From: Brachybacterium ginsengisoli
GTDB taxonomy: Bacteria > Actinomycetota > Actinomycetes > Actinomycetales > Dermabacteraceae
Assembly (NCBI RefSeq): GCF_002407065.1
Contig: NZ_CP023564.1
Span: 1-64,000, forward strand
Direction of reading: 5' to 3'
Length of the DNA: 64,000 bases
Made by a program: the position numbers and the translations under genes. The notes under the pieces were generated by a model. It did not search any database, was not told the DNA's origin, and saw only the letters and a program-made list of their open reading frames with translations. Positions 17,138-23,705 of this stretch are shown here, piece after piece (position 1 is the first letter of the stretch; every line of letters starts with the position of its first letter).

Positions 17138-17404
17138 ATGACTGAGCAGAACGACTTCGGAAACCAGGACAACGAGCAGCAGGGCGGTGGCCAGGGCGGC
17201 TACGGCGACCAGCAGCAGGGTCAGCAGCAGGGCGGCGGTGACTTCGGAGGCGGCCAGCAGCAGGGTGGCGGCGACGTCGGCGGCGACTCCCAGCAGGGTG
17301 GTCAGCAGGGCGGCGGCTTCGGCGGCGACCAGCAGGGCAACGAGCAGTCGGCCGGTGGCTTCGACGGCCAGGACCAGGGCGGCTCGCAGCAGGGCGGCTT
17401 CTGA
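17138..17404 (+). CDS. Gly/Gln-rich low-complexity protein
   Basis: An 88-residue protein made almost wholly of Gly, Gln, Asp, Asn and Ser with scattered Phe/Tyr; there is no lysine, arginine, cysteine or leucine and no membrane segment. Units of the type Q-Q-Q-G-G-G-D-F-G-G recur about six times, with aromatic residues at intervals, a composition like prion-like or phase-separating domains. Third codon positions remain G/C and GGGAG precedes ATG 17138, so it appears to be a real gene. I recognise no family. Function cannot be assigned from sequence. Confidence 0.65.
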   Translation: MTEQNDFGNQDNEQQGGGQGGYGDQQQGQQQGGGDFGGGQQQGGGDVGGDSQQGGQQGGGFGGDQQGNEQSAGGFDGQDQGGSQQGGF

Positions 17405-17445
17405 TCCGCGGACTCTCATCCCGCGGTGCACCCGCGTGATCAGGC

Positions 17446-17470
17446 GGGGGACGGCCATCGGTCGTCCCCC
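17446..17470 (+). terminator. Stem-loop after the Gly/Gln-rich gene
   Basis: GGGGGACG (17446-17453) and CGTCCCCC (17463-17470) are exact complements with a nine-base loop. The stem lies between two convergent genes and probably serves as their terminator. Confidence 0.6.
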
Positions 17471-17498
17471 GTCGTCGTGATGTGCGGTGCGCGAGCGG

Positions 17499-18179
17499 TC
17501 AGCAGCAGGAGCTGGGGCGGCTCTCCTGCTCCCCGGTGAGCGCGGAGAGCGGCTGCGCGCAGGTCTCGCCGCGCCAGGCCTCCCCTCCCTCCTTCACGGC
17601 GAAGGCGGCGATCACCAGTGCGGCCACGGCATCCGCCCATGCCCAGCCCAGCAGGCTGTTCGCGAGCAGCCCGAGCAGCACCGCTCCGGAGAGGTAGGAG
17701 CAGATCAGCGTCTGCTTCGAGTCGGCGACCGCGCTCGCCGAGCCGAGCTCCCGCCCGGTGCGTCGCTCGAACAGGGAGAACGCGGGCATGATCGCGACGC
17801 TCACCGCCGCCAGCGCGATGCCCACGGCGGAGTGCTCCGCCTCCGCAGCGCCCAGCAGCGATCGGAGCGCGTCGACGGTCACGAAGGCGGCGAGGCCGAA
17901 GAACGACAGGGCGATGACCTTGAGGGCGACCCGCTCCCGCCGGTGCGGATCCGGCGCGGCGAACTGCCAGGCCACGGCCGCTGCGGAGAGCACCTCCACG
18001 ATCGAATCGAGGCCGAACCCGACCAGGGCGGCGGAGGAGGCGGCCCGCCCGGCGGTCAGGGCGATCACGGCCTCGAGCACGTTGTAGGTGATCGTCGCGG
18101 CGACCACCCATCGGATCCGGCGCTGCAGCAGCGCCCGGCGTTCGTCGGTGAGCGGCGGAGCGGTCGGCGTCACGCGCAT
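17499..18179 (-). CDS. Cation efflux (CDF-like) membrane protein
   Basis: A 226-residue inner-membrane protein with five to six hydrophobic helices. The G-L-D-S-I-V-E-V motif near 53-60 and A-D-S-K-Q-T-L near 146 match the metal-binding D-S and A-D-x-x motifs of the cation diffusion facilitator fold, but the usual cytosolic C-terminal domain is missing and the protein ends in Cys-Cys. It probably exports Cd2+, Pb2+ or Zn2+. ATG 18179 lies inside the 3' end of the CmtR-like gene (ten-base overlap), so the sensor and pump are translationally coupled. Confidence 0.82.
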   Translation of the reverse strand: MRVTPTAPPLTDERRALLQRRIRWVVAATITYNVLEAVIALTAGRAASSAALVGFGLDSIVEVLSAAAVAWQFAAPDPHRRERVALKVIALSFFGLAAFVTVDALRSLLGAAEAEHSAVGIALAAVSVAIMPAFSLFERRTGRELGSASAVADSKQTLICSYLSGAVLLGLLANSLLGWAWADAVAALVIAAFAVKEGGEAWRGETCAQPLSALTGEQESRPSSCC

Positions 18180-18505
18180 CGGCACGCACCGGCCGAGCAG
18201 CAGTCGGGATCGACGATGAGCGTGAGCCGCATCAGGTCGCCGAGCGCGGCATCGAGATGCGGGTCGCTGAGCCGATAGCGGGTGTTGCGGCCCTCCTTCG
18301 CGCCGTCCACGAGGCCGCAGCCGCGCAGGCAGGCGAGATGGTTGGACAGCTTCTGGCGGGAGACGCCGAGTCCGTCGGCGAGCTCCGAGGGCAGGGCCGG
18401 GGCCTCGCGCAGGGCGAGGAGGATCCGGGCGCGCGTGGGGTCCGACAGGGCGTGCCCGAGCCGGGCGAGCGAGTCGGTGTGACTGGGCGTGACGGTCGCG
18501 AGCAT
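18170..18505 (-). CDS. cmtR: ArsR/SmtB metal sensor, CmtR-like
   Basis: A 111-residue winged-helix repressor. The recognition region S-N-H-L-A-C-L-R-G-C-G-L-V has Cys59 and Cys63, matching the Cys57/Cys61 pair of mycobacterial CmtR, a Cd2+/Pb2+ sensor. The C-terminal tail D-P-D-C-C-S-A-G-A-C-R-C-A supplies four further cysteines where CmtR has Cys102. Metal binding should release DNA and induce the coupled efflux gene. TATTGT (minus strand, 18512-18517) ends six bases before the ATG, so translation is probably leaderless, and the -10 lies within the inverted-repeat operator. Confidence 0.9.
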   Translation of the reverse strand: MLATVTPSHTDSLARLGHALSDPTRARILLALREAPALPSELADGLGVSRQKLSNHLACLRGCGLVDGAKEGRNTRYRLSDPHLDAALGDLMRLTLIVDPDCCSAGACRCA

Positions 18506-18508
18506 GCC

Positions 18509-18538
18509 GCAACAATACAGCGAAAACTGTACTGTTGC
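18509..18538. promoter_or_regulatory. Operator of the cmtR-efflux operon
   Basis: GCAACAATACAG (18509-18520) and CTGTACTGTTGC (18527-18538) are complementary at 11 of 12 positions around a six-base AT-rich centre. The left arm covers the -10 box and ends three bases before the start codon. The size and location fit an ArsR/SmtB-family site. Confidence 0.75.
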
Positions 18539-18544
18539 GTCGCG

Positions 18545-19207
18545 TCAGCGGGTGACGTCGAGGCGGCCCACCCAGGAGATCGGGGAGACCCGGCCCTCCT
18601 CCAGCTGGTACTGGCAGCCCACGATGCCCAGCTCTCCGGCGGCGACCGCGTCGGAGATGACCGTCGACTGGCGCATCAGCGCATTGACCGTCTCGTCGAG
18701 GTGGCGGCGGCCCACGGCGTCGACATCGACCAGCGCGGGGTCCACGTAGGGGCTGACCTGCTGCGTGGCGAACCATTCCTGCTGGACGGCCGGGCGGATC
18801 TCCTCGAGCTCCTTGCGGATGGCCGGGGTGACCGCGCTGGGGGAGGCGGTGGTCTGGTCGATCGCGGCCTTCACCGCGCCGCAGGAGCCGTGGGCGAGCA
18901 CCACGATCACCGCGACGCCGAGCTCGGCGACGGCGAACTCCATGGTCGCCACCGTGTTCTCGTTCGCGATCTGGCCGATGTTCCGCACCACGAAGAGGTC
19001 GCCCAGGCCGCAGTCGAAGAGGATCTCCGCGGCGACCCGCGAGTCCGAGCAGCCCAGGAACGCCGCGTTCGGCGCCTGTGCGGCACGCAGCTCGCTGCGT
19101 CGGGCGGCGCTCTGCTGAGGGTGGTCCAGATCTCCGGCCATGAAGCGCTCGTTCCCCTCGGCGAGGGCATCCCAGGCCTGCTGGACGGTGACGCGGGGAG
19201 AGGTCAT
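18545..19207 (-). CDS. Beta-class carbonic anhydrase
   Basis: A 220-residue cytosolic zinc enzyme interconverting CO2 and bicarbonate. The ligand set is complete: Cys53, Asp55 and Arg57 in G-C-S-D-S-R, then His106 and Cys109 in A-H-G-S-C-G. ATG 19207 follows GAAGGAT; an upstream ATG at 19255 would add an unlikely Cys-rich extension. The gene lies just upstream of the cmtR operator on the same strand. No cooperation with the metal operon is implied beyond proximity. Confidence 0.94.
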   Translation of the reverse strand: MTSPRVTVQQAWDALAEGNERFMAGDLDHPQQSAARRSELRAAQAPNAAFLGCSDSRVAAEILFDCGLGDLFVVRNIGQIANENTVATMEFAVAELGVAVIVVLAHGSCGAVKAAIDQTTASPSAVTPAIRKELEEIRPAVQQEWFATQQVSPYVDPALVDVDAVGRRHLDETVNALMRQSTVISDAVAAGELGIVGCQYQLEEGRVSPISWVGRLDVTR

Positions 19208-19315
19208 GGTGAGGATCCTTCGGTAGGGGATGTGCTGTCGGGGGCCACAGCACACTACTCCCGGGACCTGGGTCGACCGGGGCGGCGTCCGCCTCCGTCC
19301 CGGCCGACGCGGAGA

Positions 19316-19741
19316 TCAGGCCTCTGCGGGCGCGGAGATGTTCACCTGCCACACGATGCCGAAGCGGTCGGTGAAGGAGCCGTACACGTCGCCCCACATC
19401 TGCTTCTCGAGGGGCATCTGGACCGTGCCGCCCTCGGAGAGCTTCTCGTAGGCGCTGCGCAGCAGGGTCTCGTCGTCGCCCATCAGGGAGAGGGTGACGT
19501 TGGTGCCCGGGGTGTACGGGGCCATGCCCTCCATGACGTCGGAGACGTACAGCTTGATGAGGTCGGAGACCTCGAGGCTGCCGTGCATGATCTTGTCCGC
19601 GTTCGGATCGTCGGCCGGGAGCGCGCCGAACTCGCCGAAGGTCGCGAACTGCGGGATCGCGCCGAGCGCCCCGCCGTAGAACTCGAACGCCTCGCGGGCG
19701 TCGCCGTCGAAGTTGAGGTAGGGGTGGAGTCCTGCGGGCAT
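19316..19741 (-). CDS. VOC-superfamily protein (PhnB-like)
   Basis: A 141-residue protein of the glyoxalase/vicinal-oxygen-chelate fold, PhnB/YjdN type. It starts H-P-Y-L-N-F-D-G-D-A-R-E-A-F-E-F-Y, then has a long loop, and ends with W-G-D-V-Y-G-S-F-T-D-R-F-G-I-V-W-Q-V-N, both typical of the subgroup. Metal ligands are incompletely kept, as is usual there, so enzymatic function is unknown. AGGAGG precedes ATG 19741. It diverges from the copper ATPase gene. Confidence 0.85.
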   Translation of the reverse strand: MPAGLHPYLNFDGDAREAFEFYGGALGAIPQFATFGEFGALPADDPNADKIMHGSLEVSDLIKLYVSDVMEGMAPYTPGTNVTLSLMGDDETLLRSAYEKLSEGGTVQMPLEKQMWGDVYGSFTDRFGIVWQVNISAPAEA

Positions 19742-19824
19742 GGTGTCCTCCTGGCTGTGGCACCGGCCTCCTGCCGGGCGCTCGCTGTGAGCGTAGACCG
19801 AGGCTCCGACGGGGAACACCCCTC

Positions 19825-19852
19825 TTGCGCACATACCCCTAGGGGGTATAGG
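19825..19852 (+). promoter_or_regulatory. Promoter with a CsoR-type copper operator
   Basis: ATACCCCTAGGGGGTAT (19833-19849) is a near-perfect palindrome of the kind bound by CsoR repressors. It fills the spacer between TTGCGC (19825-19830) and TATAGG (19847-19852), so a bound repressor would block polymerase. The ATPase gene starts 42 bases downstream. No csoR is in the window. Confidence 0.75.
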
Positions 19853-19893
19853 TTCGTCGATCTCAACCCACCGCTCGGAAGAAGAGGTCGACC

Positions 19894-21927
19894 ATGAGCC
19901 ACGACCCCACGGCGCACACCTCCCACGAGGCCCACTCCGGACACGGCGATCACGTCGTGCAGTTCCGACGGCTGTTCTGGGTCATGCTCGTGCTCGCGCT
20001 TCCTGTGGTCGCCCTGAGTCCGATGGTCGGGCATCTGCTCGGGTACGCGGTCCCCACCACGGGCTGGGTCGCCTGGGTGCCCCCGGTGCTCGGCACCGTC
20101 CTCTACCTGTGGGGCGGTCGGCCGTTCCTCGTCGGAGCGGTCGCGGAGATCCGCTCCCGTCGCCCCGGGATGATGCTGCTCATCGGCCTCGCCCTCACCG
20201 TCGCCGCGATCTCCTCCTGGGGCGCCGCCCTCGGCCTGCTCGACGCGCAGCTCGAGTTCTGGTGGGAGCTCGCGCTGCTGGTGGTGATCATGCTGCTGGG
20301 GCACTGGATCGAGATGCGCTCCCTCGCGCGGACCACCTCGGCTCTCGACTCCCTCGCCGCCCTGCTGCCGGACAGGGCGGAGAAGGTCGTGGGGGACGAG
20401 GTCGTCACGGTCGCGCCCTCCGAGCTCGCCGTCGGCGATCAGGTGCTCGTGCGCCCCGGGGGTGCGGTCCCTGCCGACGGGCTGATCCGCGACGGCGCGG
20501 CCAGCATGGACGAATCGATGATCACCGGGGAGTCCTCGACCGTGCGGCGCGAGACCGGTGACCGCGTGGTCGCCGGCACCGTCGCGACCGACTCGGGCCT
20601 GCGGATCGAGGTGGACGCCGTGGGGGAGGACACCGCCCTCGCCGGCATCCGCGCCCTCGTCGCCGAGGCGCAGGGATCGTCCTCGCGGGCCCAGCGCCTG
20701 GCGGACACCGCGGCCGGCTGGCTGTTCTGGTTCGCGCTCGGAGCCGCGATCCTCACCGTCGTGGTCTGGCTGCTCCTGGGGCGACCTGATCAGGCGGTGA
20801 TCCGTGCGATCACCGTGCTGGTGATCGCCTGCCCCCACGCCCTCGGGCTCGCCATCCCCCTGGTGGTCTCCCTCGCCACCGAGCGCGCCGCCCGCGGCGG
20901 CGTCCTGGTGACGGACCGGCTCGCCCTCGAGCAGATGCGCACCGTGGACGCCGTCCTGTTCGACAAGACCGGCACCCTCACCCGCGGCGAGCCCGCCGTG
21001 ACCGGGGTCGAGGCCGGGTCGCGGGGCACCGAGACAGAGCTTCTCGCCCTCGCCGCCTCCGTCGAGGCCTTCAGCGAGCACCCGCTCGCGCACGCGATCG
21101 TCCGCGCCGCCGAGGAGCGCGGGATCGCTGTGCGGCCCGGAGCGGAGTTCAGCTCGGCGCCGGCGGTCGGGGTGCGAGCGGAGGTCGACGGAAGGGTCGT
21201 AGAGGTGGGTGGTCCCCATCTTCTCGAGCAGCACGGCGCCGACGAGCTGGCCGCGGTCCAGCCCTGGCACGAGGAGGGCGCGACCGTCCTCCATGTCCTC
21301 GCCGACGGCGAGGTCGTCGGCGCCCTGCGCCTGGTGGACGAGGTCCGCCCCGAGTCCCACGACGCCGTCGCCGCACTGCACGCGCAGGGCGTGCAGGTCG
21401 TCATGGTCACGGGCGATGCCCGGGCCGTCGCCGAGAGCGTCGCCGACGAGCTCGGCATCGACCGCGTGATCTCCGGGGTGCGCCCCGAGGACAAGGCGCG
21501 GACGGTCGCCGAGCTGCAGGGGGAAGGTCTTCGGGTCGCCATGGTCGGCGACGGCGTGAACGACGCGCCCGCTCTCGCCCGGGCCGATGTCGGCCTCGCG
21601 ATCGGCGCCGGGACCGACGTCGCGATCGGCTCCGCAGGCGTGGTGCTCGCCTCCTCCGACCCGCGGTCCGTGCTCTCCGTGCTCCAGCTCTCCCGCGCCG
21701 CCTACCGGAAGATGCGCCAGAACCTGTGGTGGGCCGCCGGGTACAACCTGCTCTCCGTGCCGCTGGCCGCAGGGGTGCTGGCGCCCGTCGGGTTCGTGAT
21801 GCCGATGAGCGTGGGGGCGCTGCTGATGTCCGCCTCCACGGTGGTGGTGGCGATGAACGCTCAGATGCTGCGCCGACTGGATCTGCGGCCGGGGGTGAGC
21901 GCGGAGCGGATCGTCCGGCGAGGGTGA
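19894..21927 (+). CDS. copB: Copper-translocating P1B-type ATPase, CopB-like
   Basis: A 677-residue inner-membrane pump. The short N-terminus is rich in histidine rather than bearing a CxxC domain; the transmembrane metal motif is C-P-H (313-315), typical of CopB-type P1B-3 enzymes. The phosphorylated Asp357 in D-K-T-G-T, the T-G-E-S actuator motif near 212 and G-D-G-V-N-D-A-P near 554 are all intact. It should export Cu2+ or Cu+ from the cytosol. The upstream palindrome indicates copper-responsive CsoR control. ATG 19894 follows GAAGAAGAGG. Confidence 0.93.
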   Translation: MSHDPTAHTSHEAHSGHGDHVVQFRRLFWVMLVLALPVVALSPMVGHLLGYAVPTTGWVAWVPPVLGTVLYLWGGRPFLVGAVAEIRSRRPGMMLLIGLALTVAAISSWGAALGLLDAQLEFWWELALLVVIMLLGHWIEMRSLARTTSALDSLAALLPDRAEKVVGDEVVTVAPSELAVGDQVLVRPGGAVPADGLIRDGAASMDESMITGESSTVRRETGDRVVAGTVATDSGLRIEVDAVGEDTALAGIRALVAEAQGSSSRAQRLADTAAGWLFWFALGAAILTVVVWLLLGRPDQAVIRAITVLVIACPHALGLAIPLVVSLATERAARGGVLVTDRLALEQMRTVDAVLFDKTGTLTRGEPAVTGVEAGSRGTETELLALAASVEAFSEHPLAHAIVRAAEERGIAVRPGAEFSSAPAVGVRAEVDGRVVEVGGPHLLEQHGADELAAVQPWHEEGATVLHVLADGEVVGALRLVDEVRPESHDAVAALHAQGVQVVMVTGDARAVAESVADELGIDRVISGVRPEDKARTVAELQGEGLRVAMVGDGVNDAPALARADVGLAIGAGTDVAIGSAGVVLASSDPRSVLSVLQLSRAAYRKMRQNLWWAAGYNLLSVPLAAGVLAPVGFVMPMSVGALLMSASTVVVAMNAQMLRRLDLRPGVSAERIVRRG

Positions 21928-21943
21928 CGAAGTGGGGGAATGG

Positions 21944-21968
21944 AGGCGTGATTCCCCCGTGTCCGTCC
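21944..21968. terminator. Stem-loop between the convergent copB and HAD genes
   Basis: GGGGGAAT (21944-21951) and ATTCCCCC (21961-21968) are exact complements with a nine-base loop, lying in the 47 bases between two stops. Probably a bidirectional terminator. Confidence 0.6.
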
Positions 21969-21974
21969 CGCTCG

Positions 21975-22643
21975 CTAGCGGGCGCCCTCGCTCTCCAGGA
22001 TCAGGTCGAGCACCTCGAGGGTGGAGGGGGCCTGGACGGTCGGCGGCTCGCCGAACACCCAGGCCTGGCCGTGGCTCACCCAGCCGGTGCGGCAGCCGGC
22101 CACCTGCCCGCCGTGGATGTCCGCGGTGGCGCGGTCCCCGACCATCCAGGGCGGCTGCTCGGCCTGGAGGCCCTCCCATGCGGCGTGGAAGATCTCCGTC
22201 GCGGGCTTCTTCGCGCCGACCGCTTCGGAGATCACCACCCGGTCGATCACGGCCTCGAGGCCGCTCACCTGCATCTTCCGGGACTGCTGGTCGACTCGTC
22301 CGTTGGTGACGACCACCAGCGTCCATCCCTGCTCCCGGAGCTCGGCGAGCTTCTCGAGCACGCCGTCGTAGCACCGCACGCGCCCGGCATGACCGTGCAG
22401 GAGCGTCTGGACGAGCTCGTCGCGGGTCGCGGTCAGGTCGAGCCTCTCGAGGAGGCCGTCGGCGAGGACCGCCCGATGCGTGTACCCGTGGCCGTCGGTC
22501 TCGAGGAGCCAGCGCAGGTCGGCTTCCGTGCCCCCGTGGGCGGGGACGAACTCCGCCGCCCAGTCGGCGAAGGCGCCGTCACGGTCCACCAGCGTGTTGT
22601 CGAGGTCGACGAGGAGCAGCATCGGGGGAGGCGCGGGCGTCAT
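21975..22643 (-). CDS. HAD-superfamily phosphatase
   Basis: A 222-residue cytosolic hydrolase of HAD subfamily IA. Motif I is V-D-L-D-N-T-L-V with nucleophile Asp13 and acid Asp15, motif II is V-V-T-N-G, motif III the lysine of G-A-K-K-P, and motif IV G-D-R-A-T-A-D. The usual cap lies between motifs I and II. It resembles the YjjG/phosphoglycolate group, but the substrate is unknown. The start overlaps the stop of the sugar-kinase-like gene as ATGA, so both are made together and may act on the same phosphosugar. Confidence 0.9.
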   Translation of the reverse strand: MTPAPPPMLLLVDLDNTLVDRDGAFADWAAEFVPAHGGTEADLRWLLETDGHGYTHRAVLADGLLERLDLTATRDELVQTLLHGHAGRVRCYDGVLEKLAELREQGWTLVVVTNGRVDQQSRKMQVSGLEAVIDRVVISEAVGAKKPATEIFHAAWEGLQAEQPPWMVGDRATADIHGGQVAGCRTGWVSHGQAWVFGEPPTVQAPSTLEVLDLILESEGAR

Positions 22644-23623
22644 GCGGCGAGCCGCTCGATGATCGCGTCGTCCACGTCGATGCCGACCGCTTCGAGGGCG
22701 AGGATCGCCGCCCCGCCGAGGGGTGCGAGCCGCGAGGGGACCATCTCGAGGATGCCCGGCGCGGCCTCGGGCAGGAGGTGTTCGAGCCGGTCGTGGAAGC
22801 TCGGGGCGTCCGCGAGGGAGCCTGTGCAGGCCACGGGCACCGGATGGGGCCCGGCCGACGGGGCGAGCAGGCGCACGCCGCGGGCGGTGCGGGCGGCCAG
22901 GTCGTCGAGGGCGCGACCGGCGAGGGCGGAGTGCTCGCCCAGCGCCGTGACCTGGGGAGCGAAGTCTCCGTAGGAGCGCTTGACGGTGTTGCGATGGGTC
23001 GAGGAGCGGGCGAGGACGGCCTCGTGGAGCGCCGGGACGTCCGCCGCGCCGAAGTGCTCCAGGGTGGCGGCCAGCAGCGGATCCGTCGGGGAGCAGTCAC
23101 CTATGAGGATCTGCTGGACGACGTCGTGCACAAGATGCCTCGCCGCCCCGGCGTAGTGCTCCAGCTGCCCGCTCTCGGTCTCGCCGCCCGCCTCGTCGAT
23201 CGCGAGGATCATCGAGCCGGTGCCGGCGACCACCACGATGCCCGGCCGCCCCGACAGCGCCCCGCGATGGGCGATGACGGCGTCGTTGACGACGACCTTC
23301 GGGCAGGTCAGACCCGGGGCGTCGACCAGCGCCGCCGTGCGGGCGTTGTCCCCGCCGTCCTGGTTCGACCCGGTGCGGACGAACCCGGCGATGCCCGCGG
23401 CGAGGGCCACGGCGCCTGCCGGATCGAGCCCGCCGTCCTCGAGCGATCGGGCGATGGCGTTGTGGATGTTCTCGGCGGCGTCGTCGTTGTGATGCGGGGC
23501 CCCGCCCCCGCCGACGGCCGCCGCGAGCCGCGTCCCGTCGAGCGCGAAGCAGCCCACGCGCGTGTGCGTGCCGCCCGCGTCGATGCCGATCACGAACTCC
23601 TGCTGCGGGGCGCTCTGCGTCAT
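22640..23623 (-). CDS. BadF/BadG-type sugar kinase (N-acetylglucosamine kinase-like)
   Basis: A 327-residue ATPase of the ASKHA fold. I-G-I-D-A-G-G-T-H-T-R near 12-22 is the phosphate-1 motif and V-V-A-G-T-G-S-M near 124 the phosphate-2 motif; the family includes mammalian-type N-acetylglucosamine kinases. Sugar phosphorylation is therefore likely, with the exact sugar unknown. TAGGTT (minus strand, 23631-23636) ends seven bases before ATG 23623, indicating leaderless translation, and touches the inverted repeat shared with the divergent rhamnosidase gene. The HAD phosphatase is coupled downstream. Confidence 0.87.
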   Translation of the reverse strand: MTQSAPQQEFVIGIDAGGTHTRVGCFALDGTRLAAAVGGGGAPHHNDDAAENIHNAIARSLEDGGLDPAGAVALAAGIAGFVRTGSNQDGGDNARTAALVDAPGLTCPKVVVNDAVIAHRGALSGRPGIVVVAGTGSMILAIDEAGGETESGQLEHYAGAARHLVHDVVQQILIGDCSPTDPLLAATLEHFGAADVPALHEAVLARSSTHRNTVKRSYGDFAPQVTALGEHSALAGRALDDLAARTARGVRLLAPSAGPHPVPVACTGSLADAPSFHDRLEHLLPEAAPGILEMVPSRLAPLGGAAILALEAVGIDVDDAIIERLAA

Positions 23624-23633
23624 GACCGTGAAC

Positions 23634-23665
23634 CTAGCAGCGGCCCGCCCCTGCGCCGCTGCTAG
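23634..23665. promoter_or_regulatory. Perfect 11-bp inverted repeat in a divergent promoter
   Basis: CTAGCAGCGGC (23634-23644) and GCCGCTGCTAG (23655-23665) are exact reverse complements separated by ten bases. Each outer end overlaps a -10-like box: TAGGTT on the minus strand (23631-23636) and TAGCCT on the plus strand (23663-23668). One symmetric regulator could therefore block kinase and rhamnosidase transcription together. Confidence 0.65.
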
Positions 23666-23705
23666 CCTCCTGCTCGTGTCGTCGCGAGCGAAGGAGCTGC
23701 GTCCG

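Noticed and set aside
17499-19832. One very long minus-strand protein across the efflux, cmtR and carbonic anhydrase genes
   Set aside because: The middle is Arg/Pro/Gly-rich shadow coding antisense or out of frame to recognised genes; only the efflux part is protein-like.
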